Below are positions 1 to 7,393 of a DNA stretch of 49,687 nt, piece by piece. The notes below the pieces were generated by a model. The model saw only the letters and a program-made list of their open reading frames with translations. It did no database searches and was not told the origin of the DNA. Position numbers and translations under genes: made by a program. Origin of the DNA: an uncultured Lachnospiraceae bacterium (GTDB lineage Bacteria; Bacillota; Clostridia; Lachnospirales; Lachnospiraceae); contig CALWDR010000112.1 in assembly GCA_944376745.1 (NCBI GenBank), forward strand, positions 1 to 49,687. Reading direction: 5' to 3'. Every line of letters starts with the position of its first letter. Within the stretch, counting starts at the first letter, position 1.

Positions 1-14
1 TGGCTTGCACTCAT

Positions 15-32
15 TAAGTGCTCAATGCCTAC
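15..32. repeat. 18-bp repeat, copy 1, at the rpsN stop codon
   Basis: An 18-bp stretch, taagtgctcaatgcctac on the plus strand, occurs again exactly at 4659-4676. In both places the minus-strand gene's TAG stop lies at the same point within the repeat, and the remainder runs just downstream of the stop. I saw no third copy. Function unknown. Confidence 0.6.
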
Positions 33-214
33 CAAGAAGCCTTCTTTACGCCAGGAATCTGGCCCTTGTATGCTAATTCACGGAAGCAGATCCTGCAGAT
101 TCCGTATTTTCTTAAATAAGCATGTGGACGGCCACAAATTCTGCAACGGTTGTATTCTCTGGTAGAGAATTTCTGTTTGCGCTGCTGTTTCACTTTCATA
201 GATGTTTTTGCCAT
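29..214 (-). CDS. rpsN: Ribosomal protein S14, zinc-binding type
   Basis: Small-subunit protein S14 (61 aa, full length for the short form). Two CxxC pairs, in CRICG and CRIC about 15 residues apart, form the zinc knuckle of the zinc-dependent S14 type typical of Gram-positive bacteria. The start has a strong GGAGGGAA site 15 nt after the rplE stop. It is the last complete gene of the S10-type operon in the window; rpsH would be expected next, beyond position 1. An 18-bp repeat overlaps its stop codon. Confidence 0.97.
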   Translation of the reverse strand: MAKTSMKVKQQRKQKFSTREYNRCRICGRPHAYLRKYGICRICFRELAYKGQIPGVKKASW

Positions 215-229
215 TGAAATTCCCTCCTT

Positions 230-769
230 CTACTTGGCGAATGGCATATTGAACTGAGTCAATAATTCACGGGCTTCCTCATCGGTCTTGGCGGTGGTCA
301 CGAAGATCACGTCCATGCCGCGCACCTTGTCAACCTTGTCGTACTCGATTTCCGGGAAGATCAACTGCTCCTTGATGCCCAGGGCGTAATTTCCTCTTCC
401 GTCAAAGGCGTTGGGATTCACGCCCCGGAAGTCACGCACACGGGGAAGGGCCAGGTTGATCAGGCGGTCAACGAACTCATACATCTTCTCGCCTCTTAAG
501 GTAACCTTGCATCCGATGGACATTCCCTCCCTGATCTTGAAGTTCGCCACGGATTTCTTCGCCTTGGTGACAACAGCCTTCTGTCCGGTAATGGTCTCCA
601 TATCCTTCACGGCTGCTTCCAAAAGCTTCGCGTTCTCTCTGGCCTCGCCGACGCCCATGTTGACAACGACTTTCTCCAGCTTGGGCACCTGCAGCACATT
701 TTTATATCCAAATTTTTTGACCATAGCGGGTATGATCTCATTTTGATATGTCTCTTTTAATCTACTCAA
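230..769 (-). CDS. rplE: Ribosomal protein L5
   Basis: Large-subunit protein L5 (179 aa, normal length), which binds 5S rRNA in the central protuberance. Recognisable stretches include [11 protein letters not shown] near residue 33, [10 protein letters not shown] near 111 and the C-terminal [15 protein letters not shown]. The start is a TTG preceded by GAGGAGGTCC, about 10 nt upstream, so an unusual start codon is well supported. It lies between rplX and rpsN in the normal order. Confidence 0.97.
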   Translation of the reverse strand: MSRLKETYQNEIIPAMVKKFGYKNVLQVPKLEKVVVNMGVGEARENAKLLEAAVKDMETITGQKAVVTKAKKSVANFKIREGMSIGCKVTLRGEKMYEFVDRLINLALPRVRDFRGVNPNAFDGRGNYALGIKEQLIFPEIEYDKVDKVRGMDVIFVTTAKTDEEARELLTQFNMPFAK

Positions 770-793
770 CTTGATGGACCTCCTCTCTCACGA

Positions 794-1105
794 TTAATCA
801 ATGACGTCGCCGGTAGATTTGGCATAACGTACTTTCTTGTCGCCGTCCATCTTGAATCCCACTCTGGTAGCGGTTCCCTTGTGAACGTACATTACATTGG
901 AAATATCAATGGGTCCTTCCTGGTGAACAATACCGCCCTGCTGATTGGACATGCTGGGCTTTGTGTGCTTGGTGATCATGTTGACACCTTCCACAAGCAC
1001 GGTATTCTTCTTGCTGTTTACGGCAATGACCTTGCCCTCTTTATCTTTTTCCGCTCCGGCGATCACCTTCACCATGTCGCCTTTTTTAATCTTCATTGTT
1101 GCCAT
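794..1105 (-). CDS. rplX: Ribosomal protein L24
   Basis: Large-subunit assembly protein L24 (103 aa). The KOW motif is clear (KKGDMVKVIAGAEKDKEGKV, residues 7-26), followed by the family's PSMSNQQGGIVHQEGPIDISNVM segment. The ATG start sits behind AGGAGGTAGCACG. It begins 11 nt after the rplN stop, consistent with co-transcription. Confidence 0.97.
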   Translation of the reverse strand: MATMKIKKGDMVKVIAGAEKDKEGKVIAVNSKKNTVLVEGVNMITKHTKPSMSNQQGGIVHQEGPIDISNVMYVHKGTATRVGFKMDGDKKVRYAKSTGDVID

Positions 1106-1116
1106 CGTGCTACCTC

Positions 1117-1485
1117 CTATAATACTTCCGGAGCTAAGGAAACAATCTTCATAAACTGTTTTTCACGAAGCTCTCTAGCAACGGGTCCAAAAATACGGGT
1201 TCCTCTGGGGGTCTTGTCGTCCTTGATGATAACAGCCGCATTTTCGTCAAATCTGATGTAAGAACCGTCTTTCCGACGCGCGCCCTTCACGGTACGAACC
1301 ACTACGGCCTTTACTACGTCGCCCTTCTTTACAACACCGCCTGGTGTTGCATCTTTGACCGTAGCGGTGATAATGTCGCCAATGTTTGCATATCTTCTGG
1401 TAGATCCGCCCATAACACGAATGCACAGTAATTCTTTTGCCCCGGTGTTATCAGCGACTTTCAGTCTACTTTCCTGTTGTATCAT
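1117..1485 (-). CDS. rplN: Ribosomal protein L14
   Basis: Large-subunit protein L14 (122 aa, standard length). It starts [20 protein letters not shown] and contains the family signature around [21 protein letters not shown], followed by [15 protein letters not shown] near the C-terminus. The ribosome binding site is GGAGGCTACCGGC. L14 helps form the L14/L19 bridge to the 30S subunit. The next gene downstream, rplX, follows after 11 nt. Confidence 0.97.
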   Translation of the reverse strand: MIQQESRLKVADNTGAKELLCIRVMGGSTRRYANIGDIITATVKDATPGGVVKKGDVVKAVVVRTVKGARRKDGSYIRFDENAAVIIKDDKTPRGTRIFGPVARELREKQFMKIVSLAPEVL

Positions 1486-1499
1486 GCCGGTAGCCTCCT

Positions 1500-1754
1500 T
1501 TATTTCGCTCTCTCAACAATTTCAACAAGTCTCCATCTCTTATCCTTGGATAAAGGTCTTGTCTCCATAACTCTGACGGTATCGCCAATCCTGCACTCGT
1601 TGTTCTCGTCATGAGCCTTTAATTTATAAGTTTTCTTAACGATCTTGTTGTACAGCGGATGTCTCACGTTGTCCTGCACCGCAACCACAACGGTCTTATC
1701 CATCTTATCGCTTACAACCTTGCCGGTACGTGTTTTCCTAAGATTTCTTTCCAC
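1500..1754 (-). CDS. rpsQ: Ribosomal protein S17
   Basis: Small-subunit 16S-binding protein S17 (84 aa). OB-fold signatures are readable: [21 protein letters not shown] at the N-terminus and [23 protein letters not shown] at the C-terminus. It lies 24 nt after rpmC and 14 nt before rplN, in the conserved rpmC-rpsQ-rplN order. Confidence 0.97.
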   Translation of the reverse strand: MERNLRKTRTGKVVSDKMDKTVVVAVQDNVRHPLYNKIVKKTYKLKAHDENNECRIGDTVRVMETRPLSKDKRWRLVEIVERAK

Positions 1755-1778
1755 GATTGTTTACCCCTTCCTATAGGA

Positions 1779-1988
1779 TTATTCCGCCGCGTTTGCTTTC
1801 TCAGTGATAATCGTCTGAATCCTGGCAATATTTCTTCTTACTTCTTTGATTCTTCCTGTATTATCCAACTGATTGGTTGCGTTCTGGAATCTTAAATTGA
1901 AAAGTTCTTTCTTGGCCGCCACCAGAAGCTCGTTGAGCTCTGCTGCGCTCTTGGTCTTTAAATCTTCTACATATTTACTAGTTTTCAT
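1779..1988 (-). CDS. rpmC: Ribosomal protein L29
   Basis: Large-subunit protein L29 (69 aa from the chosen start), an all-helical protein at the tunnel exit. The motif [31 protein letters not shown] is the family core. I chose the ATG at 1988 ([10 protein letters not shown]) rather than the in-frame GTG at 1997, because AGGCGGTGA lies at the right distance upstream of it and relatives start with this sequence. The start overlaps the end of rplP by 11 nt, so translation is probably coupled. Confidence 0.95.
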   Translation of the reverse strand: MKTSKYVEDLKTKSAAELNELLVAAKKELFNLRFQNATNQLDNTGRIKEVRRNIARIQTIITEKANAAE

Positions 1989-2415
1989 TTGATTCACCGC
2001 CTTCTAAGTCTGCACGTGAAACTACTTTACATTTACAAGGTAATTTGTGTGTAGCAAGACGCAACGCTTCACGGGCTATTTCATCGGAAACGCCGGAGAT
2101 CTCAAACATCACGCGTCCGGGTTTCACAACAGCTACCCAATATTCCAGTGTTCCTTTACCGGAACCCATACGGGTCTCAGCCGGCTTGGTGGTAACCGGT
2201 TTGTCCGGGAAAATCTTGATCCATACCTTACCGCCACGCTTGATGTAACGGGTCATGGCAATACGGGCCGCCTCGATCTGGTTGGATTTGATCCAGCAGG
2301 GCTCCAGCGCAACGATACCGTAATCGCCGTTTGTAATTTTATTTCCTCTCAACGCCTTTCCAGCCATGGAACCACGGAACTGCTTACGACGCTTTACTCT
2401 TTTTGGCATTAACAT
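1978..2415 (-). CDS. rplP: Ribosomal protein L16
   Basis: Large-subunit protein L16 (145 aa). The start [17 protein letters not shown] and the later [17 protein letters not shown] are diagnostic. The start codon overlaps the rpsC stop as TAATG. A second in-frame ATG two codons on (2409) is possible, but the spacing from GGGAG (9 nt) favours 2415. L16 organises the A-site region of 23S rRNA. Confidence 0.96.
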   Translation of the reverse strand: MLMPKRVKRRKQFRGSMAGKALRGNKITNGDYGIVALEPCWIKSNQIEAARIAMTRYIKRGGKVWIKIFPDKPVTTKPAETRMGSGKGTLEYWVAVVKPGRVMFEISGVSDEIAREALRLATHKLPCKCKVVSRADLEGGESNEN

Positions 2416-3071
2416 TATTTATCGCTCCCTTCCTTTGCTGCCTTTGTTGGAAGAATTTCGCCTTTGTAGATCCACACCTTAACGCCAAGCTTGCCGTAGG
2501 TGGTATCCGCTTCCGCGAAACCATAATCGATATCTGCTCTTAATGTCTGAAGGGGGATAGTTCCCTCAGAGTAGAACTCGGTACGGGCAATGTCCGCTCC
2601 GCCAAGACGTCCGGAAACGGCGCTCTTGATACCCAGTGCTCCGGCCTTCATGCTTCTCTGCATGCTGGACTTCATCGCTCTCCGGAAGGAAACACGGTTC
2701 TCAAGCTGCTGGGCGATGTTCTCCGCCACCAGCTGAGCGTCTCTGTCCGGCCGCTTCACCTCTTTGATGTCCACAACCAGCTTCTTGTCAACCAGCTTCT
2801 GAAGCTCGGCCTTCACCTTCTCGATCTCCGCTCCGCCTTTGCCGATCACCACGCCGGGCTTTGCCGTGTAAAGGATCACCTTTACCCGGTCGGAAGCGCG
2901 CTCGATCTCGATTTTGGAAACGCCTGCGCTGTAGAGCTTCTTCTTTAAAAATGTTCTGATATTATAGTCTTCCACTAAAAAGTCTGCGAAGTCGCCTTCC
3001 GCATACCATTTAGAATCCCAATCCTTGATTACACCGACTCTTAAGCCATGAGGATTCACTTTCTGTCCCAT
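2415..3071 (-). CDS. rpsC: Ribosomal protein S3
   Basis: Small-subunit protein S3 (218 aa from the chosen start), which forms part of the mRNA entry site. [22 protein letters not shown] opens the protein, the KH-domain GKGGAEIE loop is near residue 77, and the C-terminal domain carries [13 protein letters not shown] placed the start at 3071 because AGGAGGGCAAAC precedes that ATG; an upstream in-frame extension to 3092 would add seven untypical residues and overlap rplV. Confidence 0.96.
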   Translation of the reverse strand: MGQKVNPHGLRVGVIKDWDSKWYAEGDFADFLVEDYNIRTFLKKKLYSAGVSKIEIERASDRVKVILYTAKPGVVIGKGGAEIEKVKAELQKLVDKKLVVDIKEVKRPDRDAQLVAENIAQQLENRVSFRRAMKSSMQRSMKAGALGIKSAVSGRLGGADIARTEFYSEGTIPLQTLRADIDYGFAEADTTYGKLGVKVWIYKGEILPTKAAKEGSDK

Positions 3072-3081
3072 GTTTGCCCTC

Positions 3082-3468
3082 CTATCTTTCATTCAGCACA
3101 ATCGTAATATGGCTCATTCTCTTCTCGATTCTATAAGCCCTTCCCTGTGCCCTCGGTCTGATTCTCTTCATCGTAGGTCCTTTATTGGCGTAGCACTCCT
3201 CGATATAAAGGTTATCTACATTCATTCCGTTGTTGTTCTCCGCGTTGGCGATGGCGGATTTTAATAATTTCTCTATGATACTGGAAGCGTATCTGGGATT
3301 GTATGCCAGGATAGCCAGCGCTGTCTTCACGTCCTTGCCGCGGATCGCGTCCAGCACAAAGCAAGCCTTCTGAACGGACACTCTAGCATAGGATAACTTC
3401 GCTGAAGGTCTGGTATCTTTCTGCGCGTTTCTTTCTCTCTTAATCTGACTTCTATGTCCCTTAGCCAT
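3082..3468 (-). CDS. rplV: Ribosomal protein L22
   Basis: Large-subunit protein L22 (128 aa), lining the nascent peptide tunnel. The C-terminal hook sequence [17 protein letters not shown] is the family signature. An N-terminal extension of about 12 basic residues ([21 protein letters not shown]) is longer than the E. coli form, as in other clostridia. A GGAGG-containing site precedes the ATG. Confidence 0.97.
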   Translation of the reverse strand: MAKGHRSQIKRERNAQKDTRPSAKLSYARVSVQKACFVLDAIRGKDVKTALAILAYNPRYASSIIEKLLKSAIANAENNNGMNVDNLYIEECYANKGPTMKRIRPRAQGRAYRIEKRMSHITIVLNER

Positions 3469-3497
3469 GGATGAAACCTCCTTTCAAATTCTTATGC

Positions 3498-3779
3498 TTA
3501 ACGAACCTTTGACTTCTTTTCGTCTTTTCCATGTCCCCGGTAGGTTCTGGTCACCACGAACTCGCCGAGCTTATGTCCAACCATATCCTCCGTAACGTAT
3601 ACGGGTACATGCTTTCTGCCGTCATGAACCGCAAATGTGTGTCCTACAAACTGGGGAAAGATTGTGGAACGGCGGGACCAGGTCTTGATAACCTGCTTGT
3701 CTCCTGCTGCGTTCATGGCATCTACTTTTTTCAGCAGACTTGCGTCTGCGAACGGTCCTTTTTTCAGTGAACGTGCCAT
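3498..3779 (-). CDS. rpsS: Ribosomal protein S19
   Basis: Small-subunit protein S19 (93 aa). [12 protein letters not shown] and the [39 protein letters not shown] core are diagnostic. S19 sits in the 30S head with S13. It starts 14 nt after the rplB stop behind a GGAGGATAAC site. Confidence 0.97.
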   Translation of the reverse strand: MARSLKKGPFADASLLKKVDAMNAAGDKQVIKTWSRRSTIFPQFVGHTFAVHDGRKHVPVYVTEDMVGHKLGEFVVTRTYRGHGKDEKKSKVR

Positions 3780-3793
3780 AACTGTTATCCTCC

Positions 3794-4639
3794 TTATTTG
3801 ATCGCCTTACCGTCGCGTCTTCTCACGATAAGCTTGTTAGATTGCTTGTTCTTCTTTCTGGTCTTCAAGCCAAGAGCCGGTTTGCCCCAGGGTGTGCTGG
3901 GACCGGGACGTCCGATACCGGTCTTGCCTTCGCCGCCGCCGTGAGGATGGTCATTGGGGTTCATAACGGAACCGCGGACGGTGGGACGGATACCCATATG
4001 GCGCTTGCGTCCTGCTTTACCGATGTTTACAAGGTTGTGGTCCATATTGCCCACCACGCCGACGGTGGCTCTGCAGATGATCGGAACCATTCTCATCTCG
4101 CCGGAGGGAAGTCTTAAGGTGGCGTACTTGCCTTCCTTGGCCATCAGCTGGGCGCTGTTGCCGGCGGAACGCACAAGCTGTCCTCCCTTGCCGGGATATA
4201 ACTCGATGTTGTGCACCTCGGTACCTACCGGGATGTTCTCCAGGGGCAGGCAGTTGCCGACCCGCACCTCTGCCTCCGGGCCGCTCATGACCTTCATGCC
4301 GTCAGTCAGGCCGTTGGGAGCCAGGATATAGGACTTCTCGCCGTCCGCATAGCAGATCAGCGCGATGTTGGCCGTCCGGTTGGGATCGTACTCGATTCCG
4401 ATCACGGTAGCCGGAATGCCGTCCTTCTTATTTCTCTTAAAGTCGATGATCCTGTATTTTCTTCTGGAACCGCCTCCGCGATGCCGTACTGTGATCTTAC
4501 CCTGATTGTTGCGACCAGAATTTTTCTTCAGGGAAACCAGCAGGGATTTCTCCGGAGCCGCTTTCGTTATCTCAGAAAAATCGGAACCAGTCATATGTCT
4601 TCTGGAAGGTGTATATGGGTTGTATGTCTTGATTCCCAT
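3794..4639 (-). CDS. rplB: Ribosomal protein L2
   Basis: Large-subunit protein L2 (281 aa), needed for subunit joining and for the peptidyl transferase centre. The near-invariant C-terminal stretch [27 protein letters not shown] is present, including the conserved histidine of the family. The ATG start has a GAAAGGAGAAC site. The 33-nt gap to rplW upstream contains the second copy of the 18-bp repeat. Confidence 0.97.
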   Translation of the reverse strand: MGIKTYNPYTPSRRHMTGSDFSEITKAAPEKSLLVSLKKNSGRNNQGKITVRHRGGGSRRKYRIIDFKRNKKDGIPATVIGIEYDPNRTANIALICYADGEKSYILAPNGLTDGMKVMSGPEAEVRVGNCLPLENIPVGTEVHNIELYPGKGGQLVRSAGNSAQLMAKEGKYATLRLPSGEMRMVPIICRATVGVVGNMDHNLVNIGKAGRKRHMGIRPTVRGSVMNPNDHPHGGGEGKTGIGRPGPSTPWGKPALGLKTRKKNKQSNKLIVRRRDGKAIK

Positions 4640-4658
4640 TGTAGTTCTCCTTTCAATC

Positions 4659-4676
4659 TAAGTGCTCAATGCCTAC
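4659..4676. repeat. 18-bp repeat, copy 2, at the rplW stop codon
   Basis: Exact second copy of the 18-bp sequence at 15-32. It spans the rplW TAG stop and the first 14 nt of the rplW-rplB spacer. Its placement relative to the stop codon is the same as at rpsN. Confidence 0.6.
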
Positions 4677-4972
4677 AGTCCAGCAAAAATCTCAATATCC
4701 TTGCTGTCCGCGGTCAACTGGACGATGGCCTTCTTGGTCTTGGCTGTGCGGCCAACCACCATGCCCCGTCTCTTCTTCTTGCCGTCGATGTTCATGGTGT
4801 TCACACTCTTTACCTTGGTTCCCTCGAACATTTTCTCAACGGCTTCCTTGATCATGGTCTTGTTCGCTTCCGGGTGCACCAGAAATGTGTATTTCTTCTC
4901 GCCCATGGCGTTCATGCTCTTCTCCGTAATCACCGGTTTGAGGATTACATCATAATATTGTACGTTTGCCAT
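4673..4972 (-). CDS. rplW: Ribosomal protein L23
   Basis: Large-subunit protein L23 (99 aa), the docking site for trigger factor and SRP at the tunnel exit. [21 protein letters not shown] and the [30 protein letters not shown] core identify it. The start overlaps the rplD stop (TAATG), indicating coupled translation. Confidence 0.96.
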   Translation of the reverse strand: MANVQYYDVILKPVITEKSMNAMGEKKYTFLVHPEANKTMIKEAVEKMFEGTKVKSVNTMNIDGKKKRRGMVVGRTAKTKKAIVQLTADSKDIEIFAGL

Positions 4973-5592
4973 TATGCATACACCTCCTCGATGGTTGCTA
5001 CAGCAGCCTTGGTAACTACCACTGTGTCATATTTCAAAATGTCGTATACGTTGATGGTGTTGGTCAGCGCGGTCTTGACTGCCGGAATGTTTCTGGCGGA
5101 CATCACCACGTTCTGGTCATTCTCATTCAGCACTACCAGAGCCTTGTTCACCTTCAGGTTGTTGAGAACCTCCTGGAATTTCTTGGTCTTGATCTCCTCA
5201 AGCTTCAGCTCATCCAGGATGATGAACTTGTTGTCATTGACTCTGGAGGTTAAGGCGGACTTAAGGGCCGCTCTCTTTTCCTTCTTGTTCAGCTTAAAGC
5301 TGTAATCTCTCGGTGTGGGAGCAAATACCACTCCGCCGCCGGTCCACTGGGGAGCACGGATGGACCCCTGTCTCGCGTGACCGGTTCCTTTCTGTCTCCA
5401 GGGCTTTCTTCCGCCGCCGCTCACCTCGGAACGGGTCTTTGCCTTCTGCGTTCCCTGACGGTTGTTGGCAAGCTGCTGAACCACTGCCATGTGTACTAAA
5501 TGCTCGTTAATCTGAACGCCAAATACGGCATCGTTCAGTTCAAGGCTTCCTACTTCTTTGCCTTCCATATTAAAAACAGCTACATTAGCCAT
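4972..5592 (-). CDS. rplD: Ribosomal protein L4
   Basis: Large-subunit protein L4 (206 aa). The tunnel-loop signature [34 protein letters not shown] lies near residues 54-87, with the [18 protein letters not shown] helix after it. In E. coli, and reportedly in a Bacillus relative, L4 represses its own operon by binding the S10 leader, so the folded leader at 6787-6884 is a candidate target. Overlaps rplW by one base. Confidence 0.97.
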   Translation of the reverse strand: MANVAVFNMEGKEVGSLELNDAVFGVQINEHLVHMAVVQQLANNRQGTQKAKTRSEVSGGGRKPWRQKGTGHARQGSIRAPQWTGGGVVFAPTPRDYSFKLNKKEKRAALKSALTSRVNDNKFIILDELKLEEIKTKKFQEVLNNLKVNKALVVLNENDQNVVMSARNIPAVKTALTNTINVYDILKYDTVVVTKAAVATIEEVYA

Positions 5593-5619
5593 GTTTAGTT
5601 CCTCCTTTCCTACTCAGCT

Positions 5620-6303
5620 CTACCTTGCAGCCTTCACTGCTTCCTTGATTGTCACTAAAGATTTCTTGGGTCCCGGTACCGCGCCCTTCACCAGAAGCAG
5701 ATTGTTCTCCGCGTCCACCTTTACGATCTCCAGATTCTGGATGGTGATTCTCCTGCAGCCCATGTGTCCGGGCATCTTCTTACCCTTGAACACCTTGCTG
5801 GGGCTGGAGCAGGCGCCGTTGGAACCGGCGTGACGGTGGAATTTAGAGCCGTGAGCCATAGGTCCTCTGGACTGTCCATGTCTCTTGATCGCGCCCTGGA
5901 ATCCTTTTCCCTTGGAGATCGCGGTTGCGTCCACCTTGTCGCCCTCGGCGAAGATGTCAGCCTTGATCTCGTCAGCCAGGTTATAGTCAGCGGCGTTCTC
6001 AAACTTGAATTCCCGCACAAATCTCTTGCCGGAAACCCCAGCCTTGGCGAAATGTCCTTTCTCCGCCTTGTTTACGCCGTGTCTGTTTCTGATTTCTTTC
6101 TTGCCGGCGGCGTCCTTGTTGACGATCCTGTCCTTCTTGTCAACAAAACCAACCTGCACCGCACTGTATCCGTCGTTCTCAACGGTCTTGATCTGTGTCA
6201 CCACACAGGGGCCGGCCTGCAATACGGTCACCGGAGTGAGGACTCCGTCCGCATTGAAGATCTGCGTCATTCCGACTTTGGTAGCTAAAATTGCTTTCTT
6301 CAT
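5620..6303 (-). CDS. rplC: Ribosomal protein L3
   Basis: Large-subunit protein L3 (227 aa). [20 protein letters not shown] and the central [32 protein letters not shown] loop, which reaches towards the peptidyl transferase centre, are diagnostic. The ribosome binding site is AGGAGGGAAAGA. A 126-nt gap separates it from rpsJ, much longer than the other gaps in this operon, and that gap holds a perfect 9-bp hairpin. Confidence 0.97.
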   Translation of the reverse strand: MKKAILATKVGMTQIFNADGVLTPVTVLQAGPCVVTQIKTVENDGYSAVQVGFVDKKDRIVNKDAAGKKEIRNRHGVNKAEKGHFAKAGVSGKRFVREFKFENAADYNLADEIKADIFAEGDKVDATAISKGKGFQGAIKRHGQSRGPMAHGSKFHRHAGSNGACSSPSKVFKGKKMPGHMGCRRITIQNLEIVKVDAENNLLLVKGAVPGPKKSLVTIKEAVKAAR

Positions 6304-6331
6304 TTCTTTCCCTCCTGTTTTCTCTACAGCG

Positions 6332-6368
6332 GAACGTTTCTTGCCCTACCCTGGCAGCGGAAACGTTC
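6332..6368 (-). promoter_or_regulatory. Hairpin in the rpsJ-rplC spacer
   Basis: On the minus strand, GAACGTTTC at one side and GAAACGTTC at the other form a perfect 9-bp stem around a 19-nt loop, about 29 nt before the rplC start. AACGTTTCCGCTG and AACGTTCCGCTG also form an imperfect direct repeat here. There is no T-run, so it is not a plain terminator. It could be a processing or translational control element. Confidence 0.45.
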
Positions 6369-6429
6369 ATCCTAGAACAGTCGCTATGAACCTATCATAT
6401 AAACCCTTCAGGATATTTCTCTTTGCTGC

Positions 6430-6747
6430 TTATTTGCTCTTCATTTTGATGTCGATATACACACCTGCGGGCATCTCCAGTCTGGATAACGCGTCCACCG
6501 TCTTCTGGGTGGGGGTGATGATATCGATGAGTCTCTTGTGGGTCCTCTGCTCAAACTGCTCCCGGGAATCCTTATACTTGTGAACAGCCCTTAAGATGGT
6601 CACCACTTCCTTCTTGGTGGGAAGGGGAACCGGTCCGCTCACCTGTGATCCGTTCTTTTTTACAGTTTCGATGATCTTCTTCGCAGAAGCGTCCACCAGC
6701 TGATGGTCATATGCCTTCAGTGTGATTCTCATTACTTGACTTGCCAT
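6430..6747 (-). CDS. rpsJ: Ribosomal protein S10 (NusE)
   Basis: Small-subunit protein S10 (105 aa), also a NusB partner in transcription antitermination. The core [47 protein letters not shown] is unmistakable. The ATG at 6747 has AGGAGGCGAC upstream; an internal ATG five codons on would match the E. coli start but lacks a better site. First gene of the operon here: no tuf or rpsL lies upstream, so the S10 operon has its own promoter. Confidence 0.97.
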   Translation of the reverse strand: MASQVMRITLKAYDHQLVDASAKKIIETVKKNGSQVSGPVPLPTKKEVVTILRAVHKYKDSREQFEQRTHKRLIDIITPTQKTVDALSRLEMPAGVYIDIKMKSK

Positions 6748-6786
6748 AAAAAAAGTCGCCTCCTTTTCGCACTCTAATAGCAGTAC

Positions 6787-6884
6787 GACAAGCGGTGACT
6801 GTACACTCTCCCGTGTGTATCTTAAAGATGTTCACACGTCGTTTCTACTCTCGGTAGACTTTTTATGAAGTACAGTGACTTGTC
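6787..6884 (-). ncRNA. Structured 5' leader of the S10 operon
   Basis: Between promoter and rpsJ the minus-strand transcript can fold into a three-way junction. A long closing stem pairs 6870-6884 with 6787-6804 (gacaag/cttgtc and ctgtac/gtacag blocks). It encloses one hairpin at 6844-6858 (tctac/gtaga) and one at 6812-6838 (cgtgtg/cacacg, with atctt/aagat inside). Known S10 leaders are targets of L4 autoregulation; that this one is bound by L4 is inference. Confidence 0.6.
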
Positions 6885-6977
6885 GCCAGTTTCCTAACTT
6901 GACATTCGCTCCACGGAAAACCTGCCACGCAGGCAGCAACCTCGCGCTTCACAGCTATCAATGTCACAGCACGTATT

Positions 6978-7006
6978 AGTATACAGGATGATCTTAAGGA
7001 TTGCAA
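6978..7006 (-). promoter_or_regulatory. Sigma-A promoter of the S10 operon
   Basis: On the minus strand TTGCAA (7001-7006), a 17-bp spacer and TATACT (6978-6983) make a near-consensus promoter. Transcription would start near 6971, giving a leader of roughly 220 nt before rpsJ. Confidence 0.75.
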
Positions 7007-7063
7007 GTAGTTTTTGAGAAATTTTGTATTTTTTTTGATACACGGTAACAATCCAGACAGCCA

Positions 7064-7120
7064 GGCAATAAAAAGACAGACCGTGCAAATTTATTTGCTA
7101 AGGGCGGTCTTTTTATTGCC
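7064..7120. terminator. Bidirectional terminator-like inverted repeat
   Basis: The arms 7064-7077 and 7107-7120 (ggcaataaaaagac / gtctttttattgcc) are perfect inverted repeats. An overlapping inner hairpin (agaccg...cggtct, with gcaaat/atttgc inside) ends in T-runs on both strands. It probably isolates the S10 operon promoter from transcription arriving from the surface-protein genes upstream on the minus strand. Confidence 0.6.
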
Positions 7121-7228
7121 GTAGATTGGTGGCACACGTTTAGCGCCGACCGAAGCGGAGCGTAGACCGCCAATCAGCCACAGACAGGAGCTGCGCAGCA
7201 GCGAATAGCCTTCGGAGAAGGCTCATAA

Positions 7229-7393
7229 GTGAAAGACGCAGCGGTACCAGGCTCGCCGCCCGCAAGTGGCCGGTTCGCCAAGTGCCGGCCCGTGATCCTG
7301 GTTAAGGAGGGCCATATCGTCAGCGTGGACGTGGACGCCAGCGGTTCCGAACTGAATGTCCGAAACCGCCTCAAAATGCTTCTGGACTGTTAG
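7229..7393 (+). pseudogene. Possible gene remnant in the 7121-7389 gap
   Basis: This 269-base gap holds no full gene. A plus-strand frame open from a GTG at 7229 to a TAG at 7391 has codon choice like the real genes and ends ILVKEGHIVSVDVDASG then ELNVRNRLKMLLDC. No ribosome binding site is evident, and the product (about 54 aa) is unrecognised, so it may be the 3' end of a lost gene. Upstream, gattggtgg (7124-7132) and ccgccaatc can pair across about 50 nt. Confidence 0.25.

Noticed and set aside
4211-5305. Long plus-strand frame opposite rplB, rplW and rplD
   Set aside because: It lies fully antisense to clear ribosomal protein genes, has no ribosome binding site and no recognisable motif.
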